Shown: in pieces, positions 32,121-40,858 of the stretch | Layout of the letters: each line of letters opens with the position of its first letter | Numbering within the stretch: position 1 is the first letter of the stretch | NCBI GenBank assembly: GCA_002378975.1 | Contig: DFST01000109.1 | Location: 1 to 47,870, forward strand | Direction of reading: 5' to 3' | Source: Chitinophagaceae bacterium UBA3430 | Lineage (GTDB): Bacteria > Bacteroidota > Bacteroidia > Chitinophagales > Chitinophagaceae | DNA: 47,870 nt | Notes under the pieces: model-generated | Seen by the model: the letters and a program-made list of their open reading frames with translations, nothing else | What the model was told of the DNA's origin: nothing | Database searches by the model: none | Position numbers and translations under genes: made by a program

Positions 32121-32399
32121 TCAGGCGGCCGCGCTGTCCACTTGTTGAGCGCGAACATCTTCGTACAATTTACGAAGATCTTCGGGCAGATGCAAGGGCT
32201 GAATCTCCAACTGAGGAATCAGTTCCAGCAAGGTATTGATCCGTCCTTCTGTTTGGAGAAATTTATTCAGAACGATTACTTTCTTGGATTCCAGAATGCA
32301 GTACCCACTTTGAAAATTACCCCGCTCGTAACGTAGGATGTAACCAGCATGCTCCGGGATTGCATGCAATTTATCTAGCGTAGTTTGTGTGTATTTCAT
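32121..32399 (-). CDS. Hypothetical protein, 92 residues
   Basis: I do not recognise this protein. It is 92 residues, soluble, without signal peptide: an N-terminal KYTQTTLDKLHAIPEHAGYI helix-strand, a strand pair (RYERGNFQSGYCILESKKVI), and a C-terminal helical part with LPEDLRKLYEDVRAQQ. It sits between porX (60 bp away) and the MBL-fold gene (8 bp away) on one strand, and the tight spacing to the latter supports its being a real gene. It may be a small partner of the hydrolase, but this is only from position. Confidence 0.72.
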   Translation of the reverse strand: MKYTQTTLDKLHAIPEHAGYILRYERGNFQSGYCILESKKVIVLNKFLQTEGRINTLLELIPQLEIQPLHLPEDLRKLYEDVRAQQVDSAAA

Positions 32400-32459
32400 A
32401 TGCGTTCGTTTTGCTAAAATAAAACGACTTAACCGGTTTAACGAAAACGGTTTTCCACA

Positions 32460-34019
32460 TCAATCCCGGCTCTCTAAAACAATCACCGGCACGATCATCT
32501 CCTCCAAACTCACCCCGCCATGTTGAAAAGTATTTCGGTAATACTGGGCAAAATGATTGTAGTTGTTCGGGTAGCAGAGGTATCGATCTTCCCGCGCAAA
32601 TATGTACGAAGAATTGATGGTCGGAACCGGCAATCCGGCCTGCCGAGGATCGCGGAAAGCCAATACATCGCGGGGCTCGTATTGTAAATTCCGACCGTGC
32701 TTGTATCGGATATTGGTGCTGGACTGTCGATCGCCCAATACCCGACAAGGCGTTTTCACCCGAATGCTCCCATGATCGGTGGCCAACACGATCCGAATGG
32801 ATTTGTCGGCGATCTTCTTCAGGGCTTGGTGCAAGGGCGAATGCTCGAACCAAGATGTAGTAATGCTTCGGTAACTCATCTCATCGCCCGCCAACTCTTT
32901 CAGCACCTCCATTTCCGTTCGGGCATGACTGAGCATGTCAACGAAATTGTATACGATCACATTGAGATCATTGTCGAGTAAGTTGTGCATCTGATTCATC
33001 AGGTCCAACCCCGCTTGATTGTTAACCACCTTGGTATACGACACTTTCAGGTCTCCTTTACCCAAACGCTTCAATTGATCCCGCAGGTATTGCTCCTCCT
33101 CCATATTCTTGCCCCCTTCTTCCTCGTCGTTTTTCCAAAGCTGGGGGTACTGCGCTGCAATATCGATGGGACGCAATCCGGAGAAGATCGCATTGCGGGC
33201 ATATTGAGTAGCCGTTGGCAGGATGCTGTAAAAACTATCTTCCGTGACCATCCGAAAACTTTCCGATAGGATCGGCTGAATGGAACGCCATTGGTCAAAA
33301 CGAAGATTGTCGATCAGTATGAAAAACAAAGGGCGACCTTTTTCGAGCTGAGGAAGCACCTTGCGCCGAATCAATTGATGACTGAGCACAGGGCCATCCG
33401 CATCGGGGGTCGACATCCAGCCTGCATAGGACCGACTAATGAACTTAAAGAATTCCGTATTGGCTTCTTGCTTTTGATTTTGCAGCACCTCTTGCATTTC
33501 GGGGCTGTCTGATTTCTGCATCTCCAGCTCCCAATACACCAAGCGTTTGTAAATATCCATCCATTCCTGGTGGTTGGGGTCACTATTCAAGGCGGTGAAC
33601 AGATGACGAAACTGTTGTTGATAGGCTGAAGTGGTCTTCTCCGCTACCAATCGCTTGTTGTCAATGATCTTTTTCAGACTGAGCAACACTTGATTTGGGT
33701 TAACCGGCTTGATGAGGTAATCGGCGATTTGGGAACCGATGGCCTCATCCATCAAATTCTCGGTTTCATTCTTGGTAATTAAGACTATCGGGATAGCCGG
33801 ATCGTATTCCTTGATCTTTGCCAGCGTTTCCAGCCCGGTAATACCGGGCATGCTCTCGTCCATCAATACCACATCAACCGCGTTTACCCGGATGTGATCG
33901 ATGGCATCGAATCCGTTGGAAAAAGCACGAACCGAATATCCTTTGCTTTCCAGGAAAAGAATCTGCGAGTGCAGACTCTCCATCTCGTCATCGACCCAGA
34001 TCAAATTAGCGATTGCCAT
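32460..34019 (-). CDS. porX: T9SS response regulator PorX (receiver plus PglZ domain)
   Basis: A 519-residue two-domain protein. The receiver (1-120) has acidic pocket D10-D11, phospho-acceptor D54 (VVLMDESMPG) and the Lys in YLIKPVNPNQ. A helical linker precedes a PglZ/alkaline-phosphatase-fold domain from about 205, with metal-site segments FFILIDNLRFDQW, PTATQYARNAIFSG (nucleophile Thr), NFVDMLSHAR and VLATDHGSIRV, and a His-rich end (NNYNHFAQYYRNTFQHGGVSLEEM). PorX is the response regulator of PorY and controls T9SS genes in Porphyromonas; its PglZ domain is a phosphodiesterase on oligonucleotides. Sequence and length fit PorX closely. It has its own -7 element, overlapping in space with that of the divergent HD gene. 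Related window genes (PorP/SprF, T9SS cargo) are 25 kb away. Confidence 0.95.
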   Translation of the reverse strand: MAIANLIWVDDEMESLHSQILFLESKGYSVRAFSNGFDAIDHIRVNAVDVVLMDESMPGITGLETLAKIKEYDPAIPIVLITKNETENLMDEAIGSQIADYLIKPVNPNQVLLSLKKIIDNKRLVAEKTTSAYQQQFRHLFTALNSDPNHQEWMDIYKRLVYWELEMQKSDSPEMQEVLQNQKQEANTEFFKFISRSYAGWMSTPDADGPVLSHQLIRRKVLPQLEKGRPLFFILIDNLRFDQWRSIQPILSESFRMVTEDSFYSILPTATQYARNAIFSGLRPIDIAAQYPQLWKNDEEEGGKNMEEEQYLRDQLKRLGKGDLKVSYTKVVNNQAGLDLMNQMHNLLDNDLNVIVYNFVDMLSHARTEMEVLKELAGDEMSYRSITTSWFEHSPLHQALKKIADKSIRIVLATDHGSIRVKTPCRVLGDRQSSTNIRYKHGRNLQYEPRDVLAFRDPRQAGLPVPTINSSYIFAREDRYLCYPNNYNHFAQYYRNTFQHGGVSLEEMIVPVIVLESRD

Positions 34020-34047
34020 ATTTTATATAGGCGCCATTTAGCGTGAT

Positions 34048-34055
34048 CAAATCTA
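34048..34055 (-). promoter_or_regulatory. -7 element before porX
   Basis: TAGATTTG on the minus strand, an exact TAnnTTTG match, 29 bp before porX. The leader would be about 20 nt. Confidence 0.55.
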
Positions 34056-34076
34056 CCGATTTCCATCGGCAGCCCG

Positions 34077-34084
34077 TAGTTTTG
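34077..34084 (+). promoter_or_regulatory. -7 element before the HD-domain gene
   Basis: TAGTTTTG, an exact TAnnTTTG match, 36 bp before the start at 34120. It faces away from the porX -7 element 21 bp to its left, so the two promoters share their upstream sequences. Confidence 0.55.
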
Positions 34085-34119
34085 CATCGTACGAACGACG
34101 CTTTAACCCTTTCTTCACC

Positions 34120-35337
34120 ATGTCTTCGATCCGAAAGATCATCAACGACCCCGTTTATGGGTTCATCACCATCGATGACCCTCTGATCTGGCAGATCATC
34201 TGTCATCCGTATTACCAACGCCTGCGGCACATCCACCAAATGGCCTTCGCCCATCTGGTCTATCCGGGTGCGGTTCATTCCCGGCTGCATCACTCGTTGG
34301 GTGCTTATCACCTCATGACCGAGGCGTTGAAGGAGTTGAAACGCAAAGGCGTTGCCATCAGTGCGGAGGAGGAACAAGGTGCCCGGATTGCCATCCTGTT
34401 GCATGACGTTGGTCATGGTCCTTTTTCCCATGCACTCGAAAGCGAACTGATCACCGGGGCCCATCACGAGTCGATCTCCTTGCTGATCATGGAGGAGATG
34501 AACAAGCAGTTCAACGGCGCGTTGCAGACCGCCATCGAAATCTTCACCCACAAACACCCCAAACGATTCCTGCATCAGTTGGTCTCGGGCCAATTGGATG
34601 TGGACCGGATGGATTATTTGAACCGCGACAGTTTCTTTACGGGTGTGGCCGAAGGGGTCATTGGTTACGACCGGATCCTGAAAATGCTGACCGTACAAGA
34701 CGGCGTACTGATGGTCGAGGAAAAAGCGATCTACAGCATCGAAAAATTTCTGCTCAGCCGACGACTCATGTACTGGCAGGTTTATTTGCATAAAACCGTC
34801 GTGAGTGCCGAGATGACCATGGTTCGGATCATTCGACGCGCGAAAGAATTGATTAAAGCCGGAGTCGAACTCCGTGCCACCACCGCTGAGCTCGATTATT
34901 TTTTGCAACGACCCGATCAGGCCTTTGATCCCAAACAGGATCTTGCTCGTTTCTGCAGACTTGATGATCACGATGTAATGAGCACCATCAAAAATTGGGC
35001 ACAACATACTGATCTTGTTTTGTCGGAACTCTGCGGCCGGGTCATTGAGCGCCGTTTGCTCAAGATCCGTTTGCAAGCGAATCCCGTAGATGCTGCCCAG
35101 CTCAAGGAAAAACAGGTCGAGGTCCGGGAACGTTATGGGGTTTCTGCCGACGAAGCTGCCTACTTGGCCTTCACCGGGGAGGCGAGCAATACCTTGTACA
35201 ATCCGGGCGATGAGCGCATTCGCATTTTATTCAAAGACGGCATGGTTCGAGACATTTCGGAAGTGGACCATGCCCTGATCCAACAGGGACTGAGTGGCCG
35301 GGTCAAAAAACATTACATTTGTTATCCGGGAGCGTGA
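34120..35337 (+). CDS. HD-domain phosphohydrolase, dGTPase/SAMHD1-like
   Basis: A 405-residue metal-dependent hydrolase. N-terminal KIINDPVYGFITIDDPL is the family hallmark, then YYQRLRHIHQMAF, VYPGAVHSRLHHSLGAYHLM (His), AILLHDVGHGPFSHALE (HD pair), the distal QLDVDRMDYLNRDSFF (Asp), which together make the four-residue HD metal site. Such proteins hydrolyse dNTPs to nucleosides or cleave other nucleotides; the substrate is not proven. Gene order HD-lpxD-lpxC/fabZ is conserved in Bacteroidota. Start and spacing: lpxD follows by 21 bp, so they are co-transcribed. A long open frame on the opposite strand here is a shadow. Confidence 0.9.
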   Translation: MSSIRKIINDPVYGFITIDDPLIWQIICHPYYQRLRHIHQMAFAHLVYPGAVHSRLHHSLGAYHLMTEALKELKRKGVAISAEEEQGARIAILLHDVGHGPFSHALESELITGAHHESISLLIMEEMNKQFNGALQTAIEIFTHKHPKRFLHQLVSGQLDVDRMDYLNRDSFFTGVAEGVIGYDRILKMLTVQDGVLMVEEKAIYSIEKFLLSRRLMYWQVYLHKTVVSAEMTMVRIIRRAKELIKAGVELRATTAELDYFLQRPDQAFDPKQDLARFCRLDDHDVMSTIKNWAQHTDLVLSELCGRVIERRLLKIRLQANPVDAAQLKEKQVEVRERYGVSADEAAYLAFTGEASNTLYNPGDERIRILFKDGMVRDISEVDHALIQQGLSGRVKKHYICYPGA

Positions 35338-35358
35338 TCCCATTTCCCCCATACCATT

Positions 35359-36393
35359 ATGCAATTCACGGCCTCTGCCCTCGCCCAATTACTTGGCGGC
35401 CACGTTGAAGGTCGGCCGGAAATTTCCGTCAGCGGATTCGGCAAAATCGAATCAGCAAAACCCGGAGAGCTCAGCTTCCTCGCCAATCCGAAATACGAAG
35501 AATATCTCTACAGCTCACAGGCCTCGATCCTCATCGTGAATCAAAGCCTCGTCTTAAAGCAACCGGTGTCGCCCACGTTGATCCGCGTACCCGATGCCTA
35601 TGCGGCCTTTGCGCAGCTGTTGAGCTTGTACGAAGCACAACAAAAAAAATCACTCAAGGGGATGCAGACCCCCGTATACATCGCTTCTACGGCCACGCAC
35701 GGAACCGATGTGTTCATCGGCGCTTTTGCCTACCTGGGTGAAAAAGTTACAGTGGGTGATCATACGCAGATCCATCCGCAGGTCTACTTAGGCGACCGCG
35801 TACGCGTAGGAAAAAATTGCGTGCTGCATCCCGGCGTGAAAGTATATGCCGATTGTGTGATCGGAGATGACGTGGTGATCCACGCCGGATCGGTCATAGG
35901 CAGCGACGGCTTTGGATTTGCGCCCAAAACTGACGGAGAATATTCAAAAGTTCCGCAACTCGGGAACGTTATCATTGAAAATGGGGTAGAGATCGGAGCG
36001 AATACAACCATCGATCGAGCCACCATCGGCTCTACGATCGTGCATCGGGGTGTAAAATTGGACAACCTCATTCAGATCGGACACAACGTGGAAATCGGGG
36101 CGCATACCGTAATCGCTGCCGGAACCGGTGTGAGTGGCAGTACCCGCATCGGTGAACAGGTAATGATCGGCGGGCAGGTTGGCATCGCCGGACACATCCG
36201 CATTGGAAACAACGTCAAGATCGGTGCGCAGAGTGGCGTATCGAAGGACGTACCCGATGGGAAAGTGCTCAATGGCACTCCCGCCACCGATTATGCTACT
36301 TCCTTCCGTCAACTGGCGCTGGTTCGTCAATTGCCCGAAATGGAAAGACGAATTCGTTTGCTGGAACAACTGTTGGCATCCAAACCGGACTGA
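35359..36393 (+). CDS. lpxD: UDP-3-O-(3-hydroxyacyl)glucosamine N-acyltransferase
   Basis: A 344-residue trimeric left-handed beta-helix enzyme that adds the second acyl chain in lipid A synthesis. The N-terminal uridine-binding domain (FTASALAQLLGGHVEG, GELSFLANPKYEEYL) is followed by hexapeptide repeats (VFIGAFAYLGEKVTVGDHTQ ... HPGVKVYADCVIGDDVVIHA ... GSDGFGFAP). The catalytic His lies in IQIGHNVEIGAHTVIAA. The C-terminal helix ends LLEQLLASKPD. It is the second gene of the HD-lpxD unit, and lpxC/fabZ follows after 42 bp. Confidence 0.97.
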   Translation: MQFTASALAQLLGGHVEGRPEISVSGFGKIESAKPGELSFLANPKYEEYLYSSQASILIVNQSLVLKQPVSPTLIRVPDAYAAFAQLLSLYEAQQKKSLKGMQTPVYIASTATHGTDVFIGAFAYLGEKVTVGDHTQIHPQVYLGDRVRVGKNCVLHPGVKVYADCVIGDDVVIHAGSVIGSDGFGFAPKTDGEYSKVPQLGNVIIENGVEIGANTTIDRATIGSTIVHRGVKLDNLIQIGHNVEIGAHTVIAAGTGVSGSTRIGEQVMIGGQVGIAGHIRIGNNVKIGAQSGVSKDVPDGKVLNGTPATDYATSFRQLALVRQLPEMERRIRLLEQLLASKPD

Positions 36394-36408
36394 CCCCACT
36401 GATTTTGT

Positions 36409-36416
36409 TATCTTTG
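36409..36416 (+). promoter_or_regulatory. -7 element before lpxC/fabZ
   Basis: TATCTTTG, an exact TAnnTTTG match, 20 bp before the lpxC/fabZ start. It suggests an additional internal promoter; no clear -33 box. Confidence 0.45.
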
Positions 36417-36435
36417 GCCATCCAAAAAACTGCGC

Positions 36436-37845
36436 ATGGCCTCTCGTTTCAACCCGGACAAACAGCATACCCTTCAACAATCGGTTTCGATTCAAGGAAC
36501 CGGCCTGCATACGGGCGTTCTGGCCGAACTCACATTGAATCCTGCCAACCCCGGTTACGGGATCCAATTTCAGCGCACCGATCTCGACGGCCAACCCATC
36601 ATCAAAGCGGATTGCGACTTGGTCACCGACGTGAGCCGGGGTACCACGCTCGAAGCCAATGGCGGTAAGGTCTGCACGGTAGAGCATGTGTTGGCTGCCT
36701 TAGTCGGCATGGGCATTGATAACTGCTTGCTGCAGATCAACGGACCAGAAATGCCCATTATGGATGGTAGTTCCCAACCCTTCATCGAGTTGATCGAGCA
36801 GGCCGGTATCGAAGAGCAGGATGCCACCAAAATTTGGTACAGCATTGATGAAAACATCTTTCACTACGATGAAGAGAAGCGTGTTGAGATGGTGGCCATG
36901 CCCGCTACCGAGTATCAAGTCACCACATTGATCGATTTCAATTCACCCGTATTGGGCACGCAGCATGCGGGGCTTAAAAACATTCGTGAGTTCAAAAAAG
37001 AGATCGCTCCTTGTCGAACATTCTGCTTTCTTCATGAATTGGAAATGCTCCTGGAAAACAATCTGATCAAAGGAGGGGACGTGGGCAATGCGATCGTGAT
37101 CGTCGATAAGCCCGTTGAAAAATCGCAGCTAGACCGACTGAAAAAAGTATTCAACAAAGAATCGGTTGAAGTAAAAAGCGAAGGCTATCTCAATAACTTA
37201 GAGCTGCGCTTTCCCAATGAACCCGCCCGTCACAAACTGCTGGATGTAGTGGGTGACCTGGCCCTGATCGGCTATCCGATCAAAGCTCGGATCATTGCCA
37301 ACCGTCCCGGCCACAGCAGCAACGTAGAGTTCGCCAAAAAGATCAAGCAGTACATCAAAAAGAACAAGCACACGCGCGACGTACCGACCTACGATCCTTC
37401 TCAGCCGCCGGTGTACGATCAACAATACATCGAACGCAAGCTCCCGCACCGCTTTCCGTTTGCCCTGGTCGACAAGGTCATTGAACTCAGCGATACACAC
37501 ATTGTGGGCGTCAAGAATGTCACCTTCAATGAGTGGTTTTTCCAAGGGCACTTTCCAGGTAATCCCGTCATGCCGGGTGTGCTTCAAATCGAAGCCCTGG
37601 CCCAATGCGGCGGTATTCTGGCCATTAACCTGAGCGGCGAGGGGCAGTACGACACGTATTTCCTGAAGATCGACCAATGCAAATTCAAGCAGATGGTTCG
37701 TCCAGGCGATACGCTGCTGCTCAAAATGGAACTGGTGGCCCCGATCCGTCGCGGTATTTGCGAAATGAAGGGAACGGTTTACTGTGGGGGTAAGGTCTGT
37801 GCAGAAGGCATCCTGGTGGCCCAGATCGTCAAGCGGCCCGATTGA
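36436..37845 (+). CDS. lpxC/fabZ: Bifunctional LpxC deacetylase / FabZ 3-hydroxyacyl-ACP dehydratase
   Basis: A 469-residue fusion typical of Bacteroidota. Residues 1-310 are LpxC, the zinc deacetylase that commits to lipid A: QQSVSIQGTGLHTG, TVEHVLAALVGMGIDNC (zinc His), PIMDGSSQPF, LRFPNEPARHKLLDVVGDLALIG (zinc His and Asp), RPGHSSNVEFAKK (catalytic His). From about 335 comes FabZ, a dehydratase of fatty-acid synthesis: LPHRFPFALVDKV with His, FQGHFPGNPVMPGVLQIEAL with the active-site Glu. Both active sites are intact. In relatives lpxA usually follows; here a terminator and gyrB follow, so lpxA is elsewhere. Confidence 0.97.
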   Translation: MASRFNPDKQHTLQQSVSIQGTGLHTGVLAELTLNPANPGYGIQFQRTDLDGQPIIKADCDLVTDVSRGTTLEANGGKVCTVEHVLAALVGMGIDNCLLQINGPEMPIMDGSSQPFIELIEQAGIEEQDATKIWYSIDENIFHYDEEKRVEMVAMPATEYQVTTLIDFNSPVLGTQHAGLKNIREFKKEIAPCRTFCFLHELEMLLENNLIKGGDVGNAIVIVDKPVEKSQLDRLKKVFNKESVEVKSEGYLNNLELRFPNEPARHKLLDVVGDLALIGYPIKARIIANRPGHSSNVEFAKKIKQYIKKNKHTRDVPTYDPSQPPVYDQQYIERKLPHRFPFALVDKVIELSDTHIVGVKNVTFNEWFFQGHFPGNPVMPGVLQIEALAQCGGILAINLSGEGQYDTYFLKIDQCKFKQMVRPGDTLLLKMELVAPIRRGICEMKGTVYCGGKVCAEGILVAQIVKRPD

Positions 37846-37874
37846 TGCACCGAGCTGAAATCTGGCTAATTTTT

Positions 37875-37901
37875 GACCTCCTTTTTCGGGGGTCTTTTTT
37901 T
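37875..37901 (+). terminator. Intrinsic terminator after lpxC/fabZ
   Basis: Stem GACCTCC / GGGGGTC (one G-U pair) around a T-rich loop, followed by seven T. It closes the HD-lpxD-lpxC/fabZ unit. Confidence 0.8.
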
Positions 37902-37996
37902 GTCCACACCCCCCTCAAAATTGGGTAAAAATACACCCCATTTTCAGCCCTTTCCAGTCCCCATTTTCGTAGATTCGCCTATTGATTTTTAACCCT

Positions 37997-38024
37997 CATT
38001 TTCCCTCGGAAAATGCACTTTTTT
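37997..38024 (+). promoter_or_regulatory. Hairpin with T tract in the gyrB leader
   Basis: Perfect 8-bp stem CATTTTCC / GGAAAATG with a 3-nt loop (ctc), then cac and six T, ending 12 bp before the gyrB start at 38036. A near-match -7 box, TAGATTCG (37970-37977), lies just upstream, so the hairpin would be in the transcribed leader and could work as an attenuator. Inferred from shape only. Confidence 0.45.
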
Positions 38025-38035
38025 CTACTGTTGCC

Positions 38036-40006
38036 ATGAACCCTGAAATTACCCCGCCCAACAACCCTCAATACGGTGCAGATAGTATCCAGGTCCTGGA
38101 AGGACTGGAAGCGGTCCGCAAACGGCCTGCGATGTACATCGGTGACGTAGGCGTAAAAGGGCTTCACCACTTGGTCTATGAAGTAGTTGACAACTCGATT
38201 GATGAAGCACTGGCTGGTTACTGCAAGAAAATCACGGTCAATATCCATACCGACAATTCTATTTCCGTAGAAGACGACGGTCGCGGTATTCCTACGGCCA
38301 TGCATACCAAAGAGAAGCGTTCGGCCTTGGAAGTGGTTATGACCGTGCTGCATGCGGGCGGTAAGTTCGATAAAGACTCCTATAAGGTGTCGGGCGGTTT
38401 GCACGGCGTGGGTGTGAGTTGTGTGAATGCCCTCAGCACCCGCTTGCACGTGACTGTTCGTCGAGAGGGAAAGGTGTTTGAACAAGCTTACAAGATTGGC
38501 GTACCCGAATATGCGGTACGTGAGATTGGCACCAGCGACACCACCGGAACCCGTGTCCATTTCTGGCCCGATTCCAGCATTTTCAATGTCACCACCTACA
38601 CCAAAGACATTTTGGAAGGGCGCTTGCGGGAACTGGCCTATTTGAACCGAGGGATTCGCATTCTACTCAACGATCTGCGTGAATTGGATGAGCAGGGAAA
38701 CCCGTACACCAACACCTTTTACAGCGAAGGCGGAATCGTCGAGTTCGTTGCCATGCTTGACAACAGTGCCGGACGATCCGCTCTGATCCCTCAGATCATT
38801 GCCGTTGAAGGACGCGACGAAGCCACCAACGTAGCCGTTGAAGTAGCACTGAACTACAACGACAGTTACAGCGAACACATCTATTCTTACGTCAATAACA
38901 TCAATACCATCGAAGGCGGTACGCACGTTTCCGGATTCCGCCGAGCGCTTACGCGCGTATTTAAGAGTTATGGCGACAAGAACGGACTATTTGAGAAAGC
39001 GAAAGTGGAGATCGAAGGCGATGACTTCCGCGAAGGATTGAGTGCGATCATCTCCGTTAAGGTTCCGGAACCGCAATTCGAAGGACAGACAAAAACCAAA
39101 CTTGGCAACAACGAGGTCATGGGCGTGGTAGACAGCACGGTCGCCAAAGTACTGGAAGCCTATTTGGAAGAAAACCCACGCGAAGCCAAGAACATCGTTT
39201 CAAAAGTGATCTTGGCGGCACAGGCCCGCGCTGCTGCCCGCAAAGCACGCGAACTGGTGCAACGTAAATCGGTGCTGTCCGGAGGCGGACTGCCCGGCAA
39301 GCTCGCCGACTGCTCCGAACGCGATGCCGACAAATGCGAACTCTTCCTTGTCGAGGGAGACTCCGCGGGCGGTACAGCCAAACAAGGACGTGACCGCAGT
39401 TTTCAGGCCATTCTTCCCTTGCGCGGTAAGATCCTGAACGTCGAAAAAGCCATGGAGCATAAGATCTACGACAATGAAGAGATCCGCAACATGTTCACCG
39501 CACTCGGTGTAAAGATTGGAACGCCCGAAGATCCCAAAGCACTCGACTTGAGCAAACTGCGCTATCACAAGTTGATCATCATGACGGATGCCGACGTCGA
39601 CGGGTCTCACATCGCCACCTTGATCCTGACCTTCATCTACCGCTATATGAAAGCGATGGTTGAACAAGGATATGTATACATCGCACAACCGCCGCTGTAC
39701 CTCGTCAAGAAAGGAAAAGATCAGGCTTATGCGTATAATGAAGAACAACGCAAAGCCCACGTAGAGCGACTGGGAGCAGGCAAAGAGGACTCGGTTAACA
39801 TTCAACGCTACAAGGGTCTGGGAGAAATGAATGCCGATCAGTTGTGGGATACTACCATGAACCCAGCCACTCGAACACTCAAGCAAGTAACCATCGAGAG
39901 CGCTGCCGAAGCCGATCGAATCTTTAGCATGCTGATGGGCGATGAAGTGGCTCCCCGCCGTTCCTTCATCGAATCGCATGCCAAGTACGCAAAACTTGAT
40001 ATCTAA
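38036..40006 (+). CDS. gyrB: DNA gyrase subunit B
   Basis: A 656-residue ATPase subunit of gyrase. The frame opens at 37982, but MNPEITPPNNPQYGADSIQV at 38036 is the natural start. Motifs: LEGLEAVRKRPAMYIGD, YEVVDNSIDEALAGYC (ATP site), EDDGRGIPTAMH, GGLHGVGVSCVNALS, transducer QTKTKLGNNEV, TOPRIM EGDSAGGTAKQGRDRSFQAI with LRGKILNVEKA, MTDADVDGSHIATL, and the C-terminal QRYKGLGEMNADQLWDTTMN. The TKQGRDR and PLRGKILNVEKA forms point to GyrB rather than ParE. It lacks the large insert of proteobacterial GyrB. Transcribed alone; a convergent gene ends 33 bp later. Confidence 0.95.
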   Translation: MNPEITPPNNPQYGADSIQVLEGLEAVRKRPAMYIGDVGVKGLHHLVYEVVDNSIDEALAGYCKKITVNIHTDNSISVEDDGRGIPTAMHTKEKRSALEVVMTVLHAGGKFDKDSYKVSGGLHGVGVSCVNALSTRLHVTVRREGKVFEQAYKIGVPEYAVREIGTSDTTGTRVHFWPDSSIFNVTTYTKDILEGRLRELAYLNRGIRILLNDLRELDEQGNPYTNTFYSEGGIVEFVAMLDNSAGRSALIPQIIAVEGRDEATNVAVEVALNYNDSYSEHIYSYVNNINTIEGGTHVSGFRRALTRVFKSYGDKNGLFEKAKVEIEGDDFREGLSAIISVKVPEPQFEGQTKTKLGNNEVMGVVDSTVAKVLEAYLEENPREAKNIVSKVILAAQARAAARKARELVQRKSVLSGGGLPGKLADCSERDADKCELFLVEGDSAGGTAKQGRDRSFQAILPLRGKILNVEKAMEHKIYDNEEIRNMFTALGVKIGTPEDPKALDLSKLRYHKLIIMTDADVDGSHIATLILTFIYRYMKAMVEQGYVYIAQPPLYLVKKGKDQAYAYNEEQRKAHVERLGAGKEDSVNIQRYKGLGEMNADQLWDTTMNPATRTLKQVTIESAAEADRIFSMLMGDEVAPRRSFIESHAKYAKLDI

Positions 40007-40039
40007 GGCGAGGATTCATTTTGCCCAACGAATACCGCC

Positions 40040-40858
40040 TCAGGGCTTCCAATTGTACTGAAAACTGAATTGCGTCAGATTTCGAGTGGTCGCCCATTCC
40101 GGCCCCCGGAGCGGCCAATAGATCGCACAACGGATTTGCACCACGCGGCTAACGTCAATACCCACTCCCAGCGAAGCACCCCCATACAAACCCCGCAACT
40201 TCGCGATCGGGAAGAACCCTTGCAATTGCGCTGGATCAGAATAGCTTAGATGTAAGCGAGTCATGACCCATCCCCTTCCTATATTCTTCGGATTCGCTCG
40301 TTCCCATGCACCGGTCTGCAATACCCATCCCGCTACCGCATAATGATTCCACAACGACTGTTGCTTGCCCGTGAACGGATCGCTGGCGGGTCCAACTCGA
40401 TATCCAGTAAGCATCCGCTCTCCAAATTGAAAAACAAATCGGAGTGCAGACTGCGTTCCCCAACGCGACCACAAACGCTGCCCCTCAAACCCAAAATTCA
40501 ATACCCCACTCCAAGGCGAATACAATTGCCAGGTGATGGATTCATTGAACCGATTGCCGCTACCAACTGAATTCAGCGAAGCAGAACCCGTCTGCGTCAC
40601 GCCGCTGTAGACAGAGAGTGGAAGCTGCCATTTACCCGGTTCACCGATCGCCAACCGGACCACACGGGCTGATGCTTGAAGTTGTCCCCCTTGCCCCAGC
40701 TCCATCATTCCGGCACTTAACCAATCTGGCGGTTCCGAGATCCGTCGGCCGACACTGTCCGCAATTCCATGAATCGATCTTTGATCGCGCTGTGTCCAAC
40801 CGAATGTCGATGCCAACTGGAAAAAAACCAGGGTCAAGATCTTCGTTCGAATCGACAT
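40040..40858 (-). CDS. Predicted outer-membrane barrel protein, third gene of the operon
   Basis: I do not recognise a family. From the Met at 40858 it is 272 residues, starting with a signal peptide (MSIRTKILTLVFFQLASTFG); a Met at 40876 is also possible. The rest alternates polar and aromatic residues in strand-length runs (ASARVVRLAIG, NESITWQLYSPWSGVLNFGF, SALRFVFQFGERMLTGYRVG, GWVMTRLHLSYS, GLYGGASLGVGIDVSRVV), ending LTQFSFQYNWKP, as in an outer-membrane beta barrel. It overlaps the end of the preceding gene by 25 bp, so it is translated from the same transcript. Its stop is 33 bp from the convergent gyrB. The substrate or role is unknown. Confidence 0.75.
   Translation of the reverse strand: MSIRTKILTLVFFQLASTFGWTQRDQRSIHGIADSVGRRISEPPDWLSAGMMELGQGGQLQASARVVRLAIGEPGKWQLPLSVYSGVTQTGSASLNSVGSGNRFNESITWQLYSPWSGVLNFGFEGQRLWSRWGTQSALRFVFQFGERMLTGYRVGPASDPFTGKQQSLWNHYAVAGWVLQTGAWERANPKNIGRGWVMTRLHLSYSDPAQLQGFFPIAKLRGLYGGASLGVGIDVSRVVQIRCAIYWPLRGPEWATTRNLTQFSFQYNWKP

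Noticed and set aside
34006..35076. A 356-codon open frame on the minus strand opposite the HD-domain gene
   Set aside because: The plus-strand HD protein has complete family motifs over the same DNA; the reverse frame shows no recognisable family, starts within the porX-HD gap and has unusual composition. It is a shadow of codon bias.
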